This document shows positions 1 to 10,868 of a stretch of DNA of 64,000 bases, in pieces (positions within the stretch are counted from its first letter, which is position 1; each line of letters opens with the position of its first letter). The stretch lies in contig CM065653.1 of NCBI GenBank assembly GCA_033220425.1, positions 1,798,001 through 1,862,000 of the forward strand. Direction: 5' to 3'. Source of the DNA: Lepraria neglecta. Lineage: Eukaryota; Ascomycota; Lecanoromycetes; Lecanorales; Stereocaulaceae. A program made the translations under genes and the position numbers. The notes under the pieces were generated by a model, which did not search any database, had not been told where the DNA came from, and was given only the letters and a program-made list of their open reading frames with translations.

Positions 1-2879
1 AGTACCTAGATAATACTTCTATATTCGTCTCTTCCTCGAATAAGTACGCCTACTTACTATATTCCCGAGGGATAGAGAGTATATTAGTTCCTCCTCTAAC
101 TCTTACTTTATTATCCCGCTAACCTTTACTAGTAACTATAGAGTCGGACTACCTTTTAGTACCGTCTTTATACGAAGCTAAGGTAATATATATCTCGACC
201 GGTCTTCGGTTCGACTTTTTATCTACTATTAAACGCTGCTAATACGTAGGTATAATCCTAGTAATATTGCCGGATTAATCTATCTTGAGTACTCCTCGAG
301 CCTAATCGATTATTAGGTTATACTTCTTTAACTAAAGTATTCTTAAAATTATATAATAGGTAGCTATCCTAATAACGTTAAAGGTAATCTCCTTATAGTA
401 GCGCTAAATTGTAATAGGTAATGAAAGTATCTCTTCGTCTACCTTTCCTATTGATAGTATTAATCTATTAGCTATCTAAAGGTTATACTACTATAACTTC
501 TTCCGAGTTAGTATTCTAGTTATCCGTACTAGATCTCGTGAGATAAAGTTTCTTGTAGCTCTAGAGTCTATTATCGCAACGGTCCGCTATCTATTAACGA
601 TTACCGGTATCTTTATATATATATCGTATTGTATAGAATATAGATATTATTTAGGGGTTAATATATTAATCTCCTTATAGCTACCCCTGCTATAAGGGAT
701 TACTCTTTTCCCTATATAGGGAGGAATCCTATAAGTTATTTCTCGAACTTGTATTTCTTATAGTCGTTGTATAAATATATATACTATTACTATAGATAGT
801 ATTAGTTTACTTCTAGACTCTAATATCTTATTTAGTTTTAATAGTAAGCCTCTTCTTCGTCCTTCTTGCGCGGAAAGTAACTTAGTTATTATTTTCTTAC
901 TAAGTACTAAGGATATCTATTATCCTTATACTTATAGTACTAGTAATTACTATAGAATAATTTTATTAGAACTCCTAGTTCCTTTCTACGGTTAATTCTA
1001 TAATAGTCGCAACTATTTTCTATATACTATCTCTAGTAGACTTCCTTATATTCAGGGTAATAGTAGTTACTCCTAAAGTCTAAGATACTAAAGTTATTCT
1101 AGAATTCTTTTAGTCTTTCTTCCTCTAAGTATTCCTTTCTCTCCTTAGATATAGTAGATCTAGGTTTAAATATTATCGGTAGTTCTTTTCCTTTAATTAT
1201 AACCTTCTATTCCGATTCTTCCTTATTCTAATCCTACTCGGGTTACTTTCCCTAAGTATTGCTACTATCCCTAACGTATAGCTTTCCTATCTAAGTATTA
1301 GCTTTATTCGTGAAGCTATCGTCGGAGAACTCCTCGTCTCCTAAGTTAGATTCTCTATCTAGTTACTAACTATAGACTTCGTTCTATATTAGTAAGATTC
1401 TACTAGAATTACTATCCTGGTCTCGTACCTTTTCTAGTACGTTTAGCTACTATCGATATACTATATTTTTCGACTTGTAGTCTCTAGTAAAGTAGCCCGG
1501 TTTACTATAGCTATAATACGTGAGTATTTTCTTTCTACCCCCTTACTACTTCTTGCCCTTAGCTAGCCCTCTAAAGGCCTATTTATATTTTCTCTCCGTG
1601 AAATCCAGTTCTATCGATACTAGTCCGTAAGGGTCGCGTTCTTTATATCCTAGGTAATAGCTCTTCGATTTAGTAAAAAAGCTTAAGCGTTCTATTCCGC
1701 TAACTCCTCCGTTATACCTTTTCTCTATAGTCCTTTTAAATAGCTTATTATTAATTTCGATTACTTCTTCGATTAGCTTATTAAGGGTATCTAAGATAAT
1801 CCCTAACCTTATAAGTTTGTCCTTAATATTATCCTTTAGACCTCTTTAGTATATAGTTATTAATATATTATCGTCCTAGTTAGTCTTCGCTATATACTAT
1901 TAAAACTAAGTCGAATACTCCGATATAGACTTCTTCTAAGTTAAGTACTAGATAGTTTATATTGCTATATTAACTTTATTAGACGGTCTGAATATACGGC
2001 GGATTTCGAGTCTAAATATAGCTATACTCTCTATCTACTGCTTAATTTCTATATTATTATTATCTTCTAGTTCTTCTATATACTTCTTTAGGAACGGGTT
2101 AACCTACTTCTAGGCTCTTCTATATAAGTAAGTAATAGTAAAGGTTAGATATCGCTAAGTAGGTATATAGTCCCCCTGGAAAGCTAGGTATAAACCAACC
2201 TAAGATAGCTATCCCTCGAGCTTATCTCTTTCTCTATAGTATAAATTAGGCTAGGCTATCTTAATATATCTACTAGTTCCTTCGTTAATAGTTAGGCGTC
2301 TCTATTATTATTATCCGCTCCCTCCTAAGGAACTTAGGGTATTAGCCCTAGGGTCTCTTAGTATAGTACTTATCCTTAAGGGTACTCAAAGTATTATAAA
2401 CCGTATATACCGGTCTTTATATATAGATTGATTCTTAATAAGGATGGAGGTATAACTAATAAGAGGTAAAGTAGGCTTTAGTAGTACTAAGCGGATCTAG
2501 TATATAATCAGGTAATATATATTTAGTGCCTAGCCTAAGAGATCTATTATATATAGTAAATAATTAAATAGTAAATTAAGCACGATGCTCTAAATAGTAA
2601 GTAGTACTCCGATCCATACCAAGCATTCTTGATCGCACTGATCGCACTAATCGTATCTGCGCTCATTACGACTACTACGCTTATCGCTTAATATACCAAG
2701 CCTTCCTAATCGTACTAATCGCACTAATCGCATCTACGCTCATTACGACCACTGCGCTCATCGCTTAACATGCCAAGCCTTCAGGGTCTGTCCGAGTCGG
2801 ACACCGACTCGTCGACTCGAACTATAATGGGCGCTACGCTCTATAAGCGTATCCCTGATCATGTTTCCTAATCGTAACA
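1..2879 (-). mobile_element. Ty3/gypsy LTR retrotransposon fossil, cut by the window edge
   Basis: This stretch is extremely TpA-rich and holds no long open frame, as expected after heavy RIP. Read on the minus strand it still shows gag-like coding around 2350-1400, a mutated CCHC zinc-knuckle block around 1530-1440, and a retropepsin-like stretch around 590-480. Pol should continue past position 1. The likely 5' LTR starts at 2879 with TGTTACG and contains the tandem repeat annotated separately; its inner end and any target duplication were not resolved. The element is old and broken throughout, with very many breaks. The family call rests on the order knuckle then protease and on residual residue patterns. 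Confidence 0.65.
2619..2790. repeat. 77-bp tandem repeat in the putative LTR
   Basis: Two 77-bp units start at 2619 and 2696, and a third partial copy starts at 2773. Each begins CCAAGC and ends near CGCTTAA. Inside each unit is a shorter repeat of about 9 bp, ATCGCACTA. The units differ mainly by C/T and G/A changes and are less TA-rich than the DNA around them. They sit inside the presumed gypsy LTR, so they may be U3 repeats. Confidence 0.75.
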
Positions 2880-2884
2880 ATTAC

Positions 2885-3330
2885 CTAGACTACTATCTAT
2901 AGTTCTCTCACCGAGAGTCTATTTAACGATTTTATACGTAATAAAGTCCTCTTATTATATACTTCTATATTACTAGAAGGTCCTCGCTTAGTACTCGTCC
3001 TAGATAATATAGCTATCTACTACTCGTAGGAATTAGTAGATATATACGAGGCTGTAGGCGTTATATTAGCTTATCTTCTATCGTACTTACTAGACTATAA
3101 CCCTATTAAGATATCGTTTACAATTCTCAAAGGATAGCTAAAGAGGAACGATTACCTAATCGATATTTATAGTCCTAAGCTAGTAGACTTCGAGAGATTT
3201 TTAAACGATACGATAAGGGCGTAGGGCGACCTTACTAACTATAGGGTACTATTTTAAGTAGCGAGGATATATTATAAAGGGCGATAAATTATATATAAAT
3301 AGCAGGGAGAACTATAAGTAGAATACGTAT
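2885..3330 (+). mobile_element. Tc1/mariner-type DDE transposase fragment (RIP-degraded)
   Basis: On the plus strand the residual translation keeps the block typical of the DDE_3 superfamily. It has VLDN followed by a short gap, then a degraded form of the YSPDYNPIE motif (read as LLDYNPIK), and then a conserved tail around WLKRNDYLI. That is the second and third catalytic-acid region. Many CAA/CAG codons read as TAA/TAG, consistent with RIP. The N-terminal half is not visible; the fragment begins only a few bases from the putative gypsy LTR end at 2879, so it may have been truncated by that insertion. I could not identify inverted repeats. This is a non-autonomous fossil. Confidence 0.6.
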
Positions 3331-3899
3331 ATAATAGAGTTATAAAATAATAAGTTTCATTAGTAAATAGTATATAATTATCTTATTAGCGGCGATACGA
3401 CTCCTAGTACCCTATCTCTTATTTAAACTACTAACTCTCAATACTCTTTATAATATTATCCTTACTAGAGGGACGCTGAGTCTATAATATATTATTATTC
3501 TTATCCTTATCCTCTATATTTTTATTATTATTTAGCGTAGAGCGCTTAGACGGTAACTATTACGACTTATCCTAAATTATTACTTAGGAAGTAGATATCT
3601 AGATCTAAGTAGATAGCGGCGGTAAAGATATTATACTAATTCGTATAGCTCTTAGTATAGTTACTTAAGAAGAGGTATTAGTATAATCGAATAGCTATAC
3701 GTTCTCTAACTGCCAAGCTAAAGAAACTCGAACCCTAACGTAATAAATCGCTTAGTTACAGGATTATCCGCGTATTTAATAACTAAGTACCGCGAAAATT
3801 AATATTTTTAAAACGATAGCGCAGAAACTAATATCTATAATATTTAGTATCGGAGAATACCGTACAACGCGTAGACTTACTTAATACTATTACTAAAAT
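3331..3899. other. AT-rich RIP-degraded repeat DNA without assignable gene
   Basis: The sequence is TpA-rich throughout with no open frame of useful length. A short plus-strand stretch around 3710-3900 gives a degraded residue pattern that could be coding, but I do not recognise it. No inverted or direct terminal repeats were found by eye. Confidence 0.5.
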
Positions 3900-5719
3900 C
3901 TTATATATAATAAAGAATAATCGATAGAAGGATAAGAAGATGACTTATACTAACGAATAGTACGCTATCGCTCTTTAAAGGCCTTATATTTACTAGCGTT
4001 TCGAGCTAAATAGTATCCTATACTAGGCTTAATGGTTATAGTCTTATACTACTATATATACCCTAGTCCCTTTCTTTCCAGCTAGATAGACTGAATATTA
4101 CTATCCCTTCTTCTAAAATACGTCTAGTATACTTAAAAGCCTCCTTCTTTATCCTAGTAAACTTATTTTCTATATTACAATACTAGTAGATATAGCTAGA
4201 CCAATTATTAGTAGATATAGAGCTACTAGGCCTTGGGGTATCCGCGTCTAGAAGATATAATAAAGCTCGAGATCTAGAAGAAGAAGCTCTATAACGAGGT
4301 AGAGGTAATAGAGGAGAAGGTATACAAGTAGATGCTAGCGATGGCGCTAGCGTTGACTAAGGCGTTAATATAGCCGGGATATCGTCGCCAATAAGCTTCC
4401 TAATAAGCTTTAGTATTACTAAGTAAACAATCCTATCTATATATTTATCCTCTATAATATCGGTAGCTATACCGACTAGGGCAGACGTTATTAGCGGTAG
4501 AATATCCTCTTGCTTCTACTTGCGATCTTTACTATAGGGAGCCAAACGCCTTAGCCTCGCGGTGATATAAAAATTAGGAGGAGACGAACTTAGTATAGCA
4601 GTCCCTCGGTTAATATATTAAACCTAAGCGCGAATATAAGGTATATCGAGAGTATAATAGACACTATCCTATAGTAAGTACTGACCCCTAGTACTATTTG
4701 GATAGGTATAGAAGGTATATTTATAAGCTCTTATCAATTCAAGCTCCTCGTTATTAACCAAAGCTTACTATTAAGAATTAAGCAGGTCTACTCGTATTAC
4801 TTTAGCCTGAGCCTACTATACCTTAATATACGACTATATTAGAGATATAACCGGTAATATAGATAGTAGAATAATTCCATTAGTAGTACGAGCGAACTAG
4901 AAATCGACCGAGATCTTAAAGCTCAGGGATATCCTCTTTTAGGGCCGGCTTTTATATCTTAATCGTATCTAGCTTAAGACCTTTCTCTACTAAACGGAGT
5001 CTAGCTCGCCCTCTATTAAGTTAATAGTAATAGTAGCCTTCCTACCTATATTACTAACTCTTAGTTCAGCCTTTATTATAACCGTATAATAGCTCTTTCC
5101 CTCGCTATCTATATACTCTAGACCCTTTATATAAAGCTTAGTATACTAGAGTTCCTAGTCTAGGCGTTCCTCGCCTCCTATAGTATATATAGTAGAGTCT
5201 CTAAAGAGCTCGATCTTTTCAAAATAGACTAACCACTCTACTAAATATCCTACTATTTTAAATTCATCCTATATAGTAGTAGCCCGCGCTACTACATATA
5301 TCTTTTCCGCCTCAGCAAGTGCCTTATTATAGTATTCTTTCCCCCTAGACGATATCTATAAGGGGCCCAGTTCACTAGATATATCCTGTAAGTCCATATT
5401 AATTATATAGCGGTACTTCTTATAGAAGCTCTGGTGCTCCAGGCGGCGGGCTTCCTCCTAGGCAGCAGCTATAACGTCTTCTTTATTGTCCTTCTAGATC
5501 TAAGCGTCCTATTAACTCTGATCTACAGTAGCAATAGCGGTGGCTGATTTGGATAAGGGTGCCTTCTTCTGTTTTGCTAGTGGGGGCTTCTTTACCTTAG
5601 ACACTCAGCTTGGACGCTTAGGGGAGGGCTTAGGGCGGGCTACTAGGGGTTTCGAAGTAGCGGAGGGGGCTGTAGACAACGAAGTAGGGAGCCCAGGGAG
5701 CCCATGGCGGCGAGTGTTC
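3900..5719 (-). pseudogene. RIP-degraded coding remnant of unknown family
   Basis: On the minus strand an ATG at 5719 opens a frame rich in Pro, Lys and Ser for about 65 codons. The same frame can be followed into the TA-rich block (about 5500 down to at least 4400) as a recognisable but heavily interrupted coding pattern. The first part, about 5520-5720, has normal to high GC, while the rest is strongly RIP-like, so the compositional break falls inside one reading frame. I do not recognise the product and cannot say whether it was a host gene or part of a repeat element. It is not functional as it stands. Confidence 0.4.
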
Positions 5720-5779
5720 ATAGGCGGTGGAAGGTCGCTATATAGGGGCATAGTAGGGGGCGACAGCGAGGTTTAGGCG

Positions 5780-6125
5780 ACGGGGGACGTGGCAATTAGG
5801 GCTAGGGCTCTGAATAGTAGCTACACCAAGCTATAGAGTCATGATTTCCTTTTTGGGAAGCTTTATAATGCTCAATATGGTGGAATAACAGATACCTTTC
5901 AAAAAGCCGATATTGTCGGATTTTTGGTGTGTGCGCGCGCTATTTGCCGATGCAATCGGCGCTACAACAGGTTTTTGGAAGTTACGATAATTGCCGCGGT
6001 GTATGCGGTGTATATTGCTTCAGAGTCATTGGCCACCAGGGCCTCACGGCCAGCGTTTCCGACTGCGTACTCCACACCAGTTAAATCCCTTTATGATATG
6101 AAGCTTCCAGTCAAATGTCTTGTCA
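5780..6125. other. Non-coding interval of normal composition
   Basis: Base composition returns to normal here. No convincing gene is seen. It probably contains the original 3' flank or UTR of the minus-strand secreted-protein gene, whose last codons lie at 6126-6201. Confidence 0.4.
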
Positions 6126-6201
6126 TCATGGCGGCGGAATCTGCAGATTCTTCCAATCGTTGCCTGGACCTTTGTCCGCGATACTCGCGCCTCCTGCGCT
6201 A
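6126..6201 (-). other. Stranded 3' end of the secreted-protein gene cut off by the transposon
   Basis: Read on the minus strand from the TA at 6200-6201, this segment continues the reading frame that stops being host sequence at 8367. Crossing the duplicated TA once gives about 24 further codons ending in IPPP and a TGA at 6126-6128. The in-frame continuity supports this as the original C-terminus of the gene at 8266-10551. It is now separated from the rest of that gene by the 2165-bp pogo-type insertion. Confidence 0.7.
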
Positions 6202-6247
6202 AGAGATATCCCGGCTTAACGCCGACACCGGCCCAACGCCGAATTTT
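6202..6247 (+). repeat. Left terminal inverted repeat of the pogo-type element
   Basis: This 46-bp sequence begins AGAGATATCCCGG and matches the reverse complement of 8321-8366 at every base. It is preceded by the TA duplication. Confidence 0.95.
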
Positions 6248-6273
6248 TCTCAAACTCGTTCTTCTTCTTAACC

Positions 6274-8202
6274 ATGGCCTGCTCTACCCACAACGCTCGT
6301 ATAGAGCTCGCTCTGGACGATCTGCATCGTTAAGAGAAGCCCAATGTCATGGGTACCGCCAAGAAGTATGGTCTGGTCGAATCGACGCTCCGCAGGCGAT
6401 ATCAGGGCAAACATCTTTCCAAGGCAGCAGCAGCTTCAGAATACCGCTAAAACCTCACTTTCATCCAAGAAGAGACCCTGATCAGTCATATTAACCGACT
6501 TACTAATCGTGGACTGCCTCTAACCAGCAGAATGGTCTGGAACTTCGCGGAAGAGATGATAGGGAGGCCTATAGGCAAAAATTGGACTGGGGATTTTGTC
6601 AAGCGCTATCAAGGAAGGCTTATAAGTATCTACCTTCGTAATATCGATAATCAACGAATAAAAGCGGAATACCCCCCTCTATTTAAGCAGTTTTACGACC
6701 TGGTAACTCACTTTTTTAATTTACTATTAATATTAAGGCGTTGCTAATAAAGAATTTCTTAGCTTATTGCTGGTATCGAAAAATATAGTATTACTACCGA
6801 AAATATCTATAACTGGGACGAAAAAGGCTTCGTGATCGGTCAGGCTAGTGCTACTAAGCGTATTATATCTTGTGAGGCTCTCGAAACAGGTCGAATTCTA
6901 TATGCAAGTCAGGATAGGAATAGAGAATTTATCAGCCTACTCGCTTGTATTAGTGCTACTAGAGTCGCTTTACCTCCAGCACTTATTTACAAAGGTGACT
7001 CGGGCACTCTACAGAATACCTGGGTAGAGGATTTAGTACCTAAGGCTGCTGCTTACTTCGCAGTCTCTTCGAACGGGTAGAGCTGTAATACTCTTGGTCT
7101 ATATTGGTTAGAGGCTGTTTTTCAGCGCTATACAAGCCAGGTAGCTAGAAGAGTACGTCGTTTACTGATCGTCGACGGCCATTCCAGTTATGTCAACTTA
7201 CGATTTATCGATTTATGCGACAGTATACGAATCCTCTTATTAATTTTACCTTCTTATTCGACTTATCGTCTATAGCCTTTGGATATTTTACTTTTTGCAC
7301 CGCTAGCCAGGTATTATACTAATGGCCTTAACACGTTAATAACGAGTAGCCTAGGTATGGTTTCGATGTCTAAGAGGGCCTTCTAGAGCGTCTTTTGGCC
7401 TGTATAGCAAGAAGCTTTCTTAGAAAAAAACATTACTTCTAGCTTCAGAAAAACAGGTATCTGGCCTTACAATCCCGACTTGATCTTATTGAAAATCACG
7501 AAACCTATACCTGACAAAGTCATCAACAGCTCTAAAGGCCCCCAGATACCAATGATATACCGTACAGGTCGTCGTATGCAACGACAGTATCGCGTTACTC
7601 CAAACTCTACACTACTAAGTAAAGTTTTTCGAGCGAATAAGCGGCTCGTATCCCAGTACTCTATAGACGATTATATAGTAAAAGGCTTGGCTAAAGTATT
7701 AAAGAATGAAAAGAAGAAAAGGCAACGTGGTTAGCGTCTTAATTTACTCGGCGAAGATAACTCTAGGCCTCAATTCTTTAGTCCTGGGCGAGTCCAACGT
7801 ATACGGGATTACCAAGACTAAAAGGAGATTAATAAGGTATGACGACAGCAAGAGATCGCCGATAAGAAGGCCGCAGTAGCTATCAAGAAGGTACAGAAAG
7901 AGGCGGACAAGATACAGAGGGTATTTCTTACTCTACAACGACGACAAGCTACTGCAGAAGCAAAGGCAAAAAAGGCTTTAGATAGGCAAGCCCGGGCCAA
8001 GCCAAAAAAGGTGGCAATTACACCAGGGAAAGGGCAGTCTAACTAGAAAGGGGTATCTAAATACCCTCACAAGGCTCCCGGAAACCTCAGGAAACAGCTA
8101 GACAGGTCTGATAATACTGTCGCCCTAGTACATGCTAAGGAAGTTGTTTCAGCTACATGTCGTGGAAGAAAAATCTGCCGCCCGCAGCGCTTTGATGTTT
8201 GA
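6274..8202 (+). pseudogene. Fot1/pogo-family transposase, interrupted
   Basis: The reading starts at ATG 6274 (MACSTHNARIELALDD). An N-terminal helix-turn-helix follows, with KKYGLVESTLRRRY and then a CENP-B-type stretch (SRMVWNFAEEM). The catalytic domain has NWDEKG near 6810, VDGHSSY near 7165 and a degraded YSTYRLQPLD region near 7255-7280, which supply the three acids. The tail is Lys-rich and coiled and ends near GRGRKI-type residues at 8202. At least ten in-frame stops are present; most read as CAA>TAA, CAG>TAG or CGA>TGA, the changes RIP makes. It should not give active transposase. Neighbour context is simply its own TIRs. Confidence 0.85.
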
Positions 8203-8265
8203 GGTTCTTGGGGTTAGATATTATATGTATGCCTTCTATCTACCATAGATTTAATTCGTAGCTTA

Positions 8266-10551
8266 TCAATTGATGTGGTTGTTGCTTAATGTGCAAAAAG
8301 GTGTTGTTGATAATATTGACAAAATTCGGCGTTGGGCCGGTGTCGGCGTTAAGCCGGGATATCTCTTAACCGTCCAAGCGAGACACTCATTCCAAGACAC
8401 TCCACCCGTAGGACACGTATTGATCGCAGTCGATAGATAGTCCAAGCAGGTATTATGATCTACTTGCCAGACACAATTCTTACCACCAAGGACCTTGAGA
8501 CCCATATTGAGTACAATTCCTGATGCTTCCCAGAACGGCGGGCCGTACGGACCCTGGTAACCCGGATAATTGTTCGGCTCGCAACAGAGAGATGAATTTG
8601 AATCGGTTTGAGCGGTCAGGCATGTGATTTCGGCGGCCCACCCTGTGTCTACGTTACCTAGGGTTCTGCCAGTAGCGGATAGACAGCCGGCTTGCCCGAC
8701 ATAGTTATCTCCACAGAAGACACCGACTGCGGCTTCAAAGTACGCAGGGTCTGGGGTATAGCCGTAAATGGTTCCTTGGCCGTTTTGTGATGTAATGTCC
8801 ACTGATGGGTAACAGGACGGGGCGGCCGGCGTTCCTGTTGGAGATTGTATCGGATTGATGGTGGATATGGGCGTTTCGTCGACACAATAGGTGGCAATGT
8901 CCAGTGCTATTGGAAGTGGCGTAGTGTAGGTGGAGGTGCAAGCAACCACAACTGTATTGGAGTTGGTGCCATATGGTATATTCGTTTGGGTGAAGATGTA
9001 TTGACCGGTATGTGGTGGTTCAGTGGTTGTGGCTGTAGGGCTACAGCTTGAACCGCCCCAGGTTTGGCTTGGTATGGTGGTCCATCCGCAGATATCTGAG
9101 CCCGTCATGGTGACGTAACTTCCGCTAACGCTTCCGCTTGTACAATCACAATAGGTGTCTTCTGCACATAATCTGCCTCCGTCTGCTCCATTTGGGTAAT
9201 TCGGATTTTGGCTAGGGTCTTGCATTAGCAAAAGTGTTGGACAAGTACTGAGGAACTTACACTATCCCACAGATAGGAGCCGATATTATGGTCGAACTTG
9301 CGCTGGAGGAGGTAGCCGAGGAAGACGATGACGTGGCAGATGAGGAGCTGATGTCGAGGGCACACGAGTCTTCTCCGTCATTCAAATCCCTAGGTATGTT
9401 GGGAGTAGTCCAATCAAGGTCTACTTTATAGTTAACGTCGCCCCAATTAGACCCGCCGTTTTTGTCGTATGTCGAGGAGTAAGCCTTCCACAATCCAGCG
9501 AGCTGAAACCACTCTGTCTCATCTACATCGTGGATGTTGTAAGATGCTACTAGGTCTTCGTTTATGTTATGTATAAGTTGCGGTATATACGTAGGCGGCT
9601 CGTTTCTTTGCGTCATCAAATCGGTCATCCAATTTTTATATCTTGTAGCGAAACCAAAATTGGCACGAGGAAGACCATTCCCAGGTGTGCTCGTAAGAAA
9701 TCTGTCTAAATCTAGGCTGTAACACGTGAAACATTAGCCAACGCAACCATCCAACGGATCATCGCAACACTTACAACTTTCTATAAATCCGATTGTTCGT
9801 TTTCTTCACTAGTTGGATAACGTTCGGCGCCTGGATTGTTAGGCAGCCAAAAATAAGGCTGTTGAGGAAACCGAGCTTGCCCTTGATGATTTGGGAAGCT
9901 TGTCTCCAATTGTCGGTACTGGAATCAACGATCATGGTGTTAGCGAGCTTGGCAGTAATTTGCGGGCTAGGATCAGTTTCGCCCCAGAGCTATAGGCAGA
10001 AAAGGGAAATTAGCAATTTTCAGACAGGTGGTGCGGAGAACCTACCCAACCCTTCCCGTCACTATTCAGCAAATGTGACATGGCAACGAAATCGGGGTTA
10101 TTATTGCTCGGCAAAGCCGCATATATTGGTGCTAAACGGTTGCCTCCGCAAGTACCGATTTGGCGAAAGAATATAGCGTTGAGATCTTGACAAGTTAGGG
10201 CGTTCTGAACCGTCAAAAGCGATTGCATGAATTCCTTCAACCAATGGAGCTCATCTAAGACCCTATCAATGATGCTGCAGAGCGGTCGGAATCCGATGAC
10301 TTACACGCATGATCAATGGTGACCAATTCATTTCTGTCCATCGCATTCTGTTGGGCGGGGAATTGATGAGCAGGAACGGAAGCGATTGTAGGAGTACAAG
10401 CGTTGACAGTCGTAGATCTGTAATATCTTGATATGTCAGTGAACCTTGGCTGCAAACCATTCACCATGTCGGTCTGCCAAAAGTTGAAACCGCCGGGGTA
10501 TGCTGGAGTATTGACTCGCGAGGCTAACAAGCAGGTCAGCATCATATCCAA
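8266..10551 (-). CDS. Large secreted-type Ser/Thr- and Cys-rich protein, 3' end replaced by transposon
   Basis: Six minus-strand exons can be chained with good splice sites. The first starts near 10554, after an acceptor CAATAG. Introns are about 10304-10255 (GTAAGT...TTAG), a GTAGGT donor with acceptor near 9991, a GTAAGT intron around 9770-9715, and one around 9257-9226 (GTAAGT, branch GCTAAT). The product has a conserved body with NFWQTDMVNGLQPRF and DHACYELHWL, a Ser-rich linker, then a Cys-rich C-terminal part (CAEDTYCDC, DNYVGQAGC, SSLCCEPNNY) like the tails of fungal secreted enzymes. I do not recognise the family firmly. The upstream part may be the 10869-13007 reading frame, but I could not find a clean splice joining them. 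The last 24 native residues are lost and the frame now ends 33 codons inside the transposon, at 8266. Confidence 0.6.
8321..8366 (-). repeat. Right terminal inverted repeat of the pogo-type element
   Basis: This is the perfect inverted copy of 6202-6247, followed by the TA duplication at 8367-8368. Its minus-strand reading is translated as the transposon-derived tail of the adjacent secreted-protein frame. Confidence 0.95.
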
Positions 10552-10868
10552 ATTCTATTGCACAGTTGAACATCAAAGCCTGAATAATATTCCGCTTAGC
10601 ATCCAGGGAGCTGAGAACAATGGAGGCAACTGTTTACCCCGCCGTAGCATGCTTGGTTATGGGTCGGAGACTCTTATAAGATTCTTCTGTGCTTGACATA
10701 GGAGAAACACAGAAACTTCCAGGCCGTTGTTTCCAACATGTTCGTGCGTGCAAGAGTGGGGATATCACCCTAATGACTCGACTATTCCTAGCTCGCCAAC
10801 GATGCAAAGAGAATCTCCAATGTTCCTTTCTTAGAATCTACCTAGGAAGTGGGGTTTGAAGTCTTCGG

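Larger units (their letters stand above)
6202..8366 (+). mobile_element. Fot1/pogo-type DNA transposon with perfect TIRs
   Basis: The element is 2165 bp, bounded by identical 46-bp terminal inverted repeats at 6202-6247 and 8321-8366. It is flanked by a TA at 6200-6201 and at 8367-8368, the target duplication of Tc1/mariner/pogo elements. It carries one transposase gene on the plus strand. The perfect TIRs and clean duplication indicate a fairly recent insertion, although the transposase has since been interrupted by several stop codons that look like CAA or CAG changed to TAA or TAG. It lies near the 3' end of a minus-strand secreted-protein gene. Confidence 0.93.
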
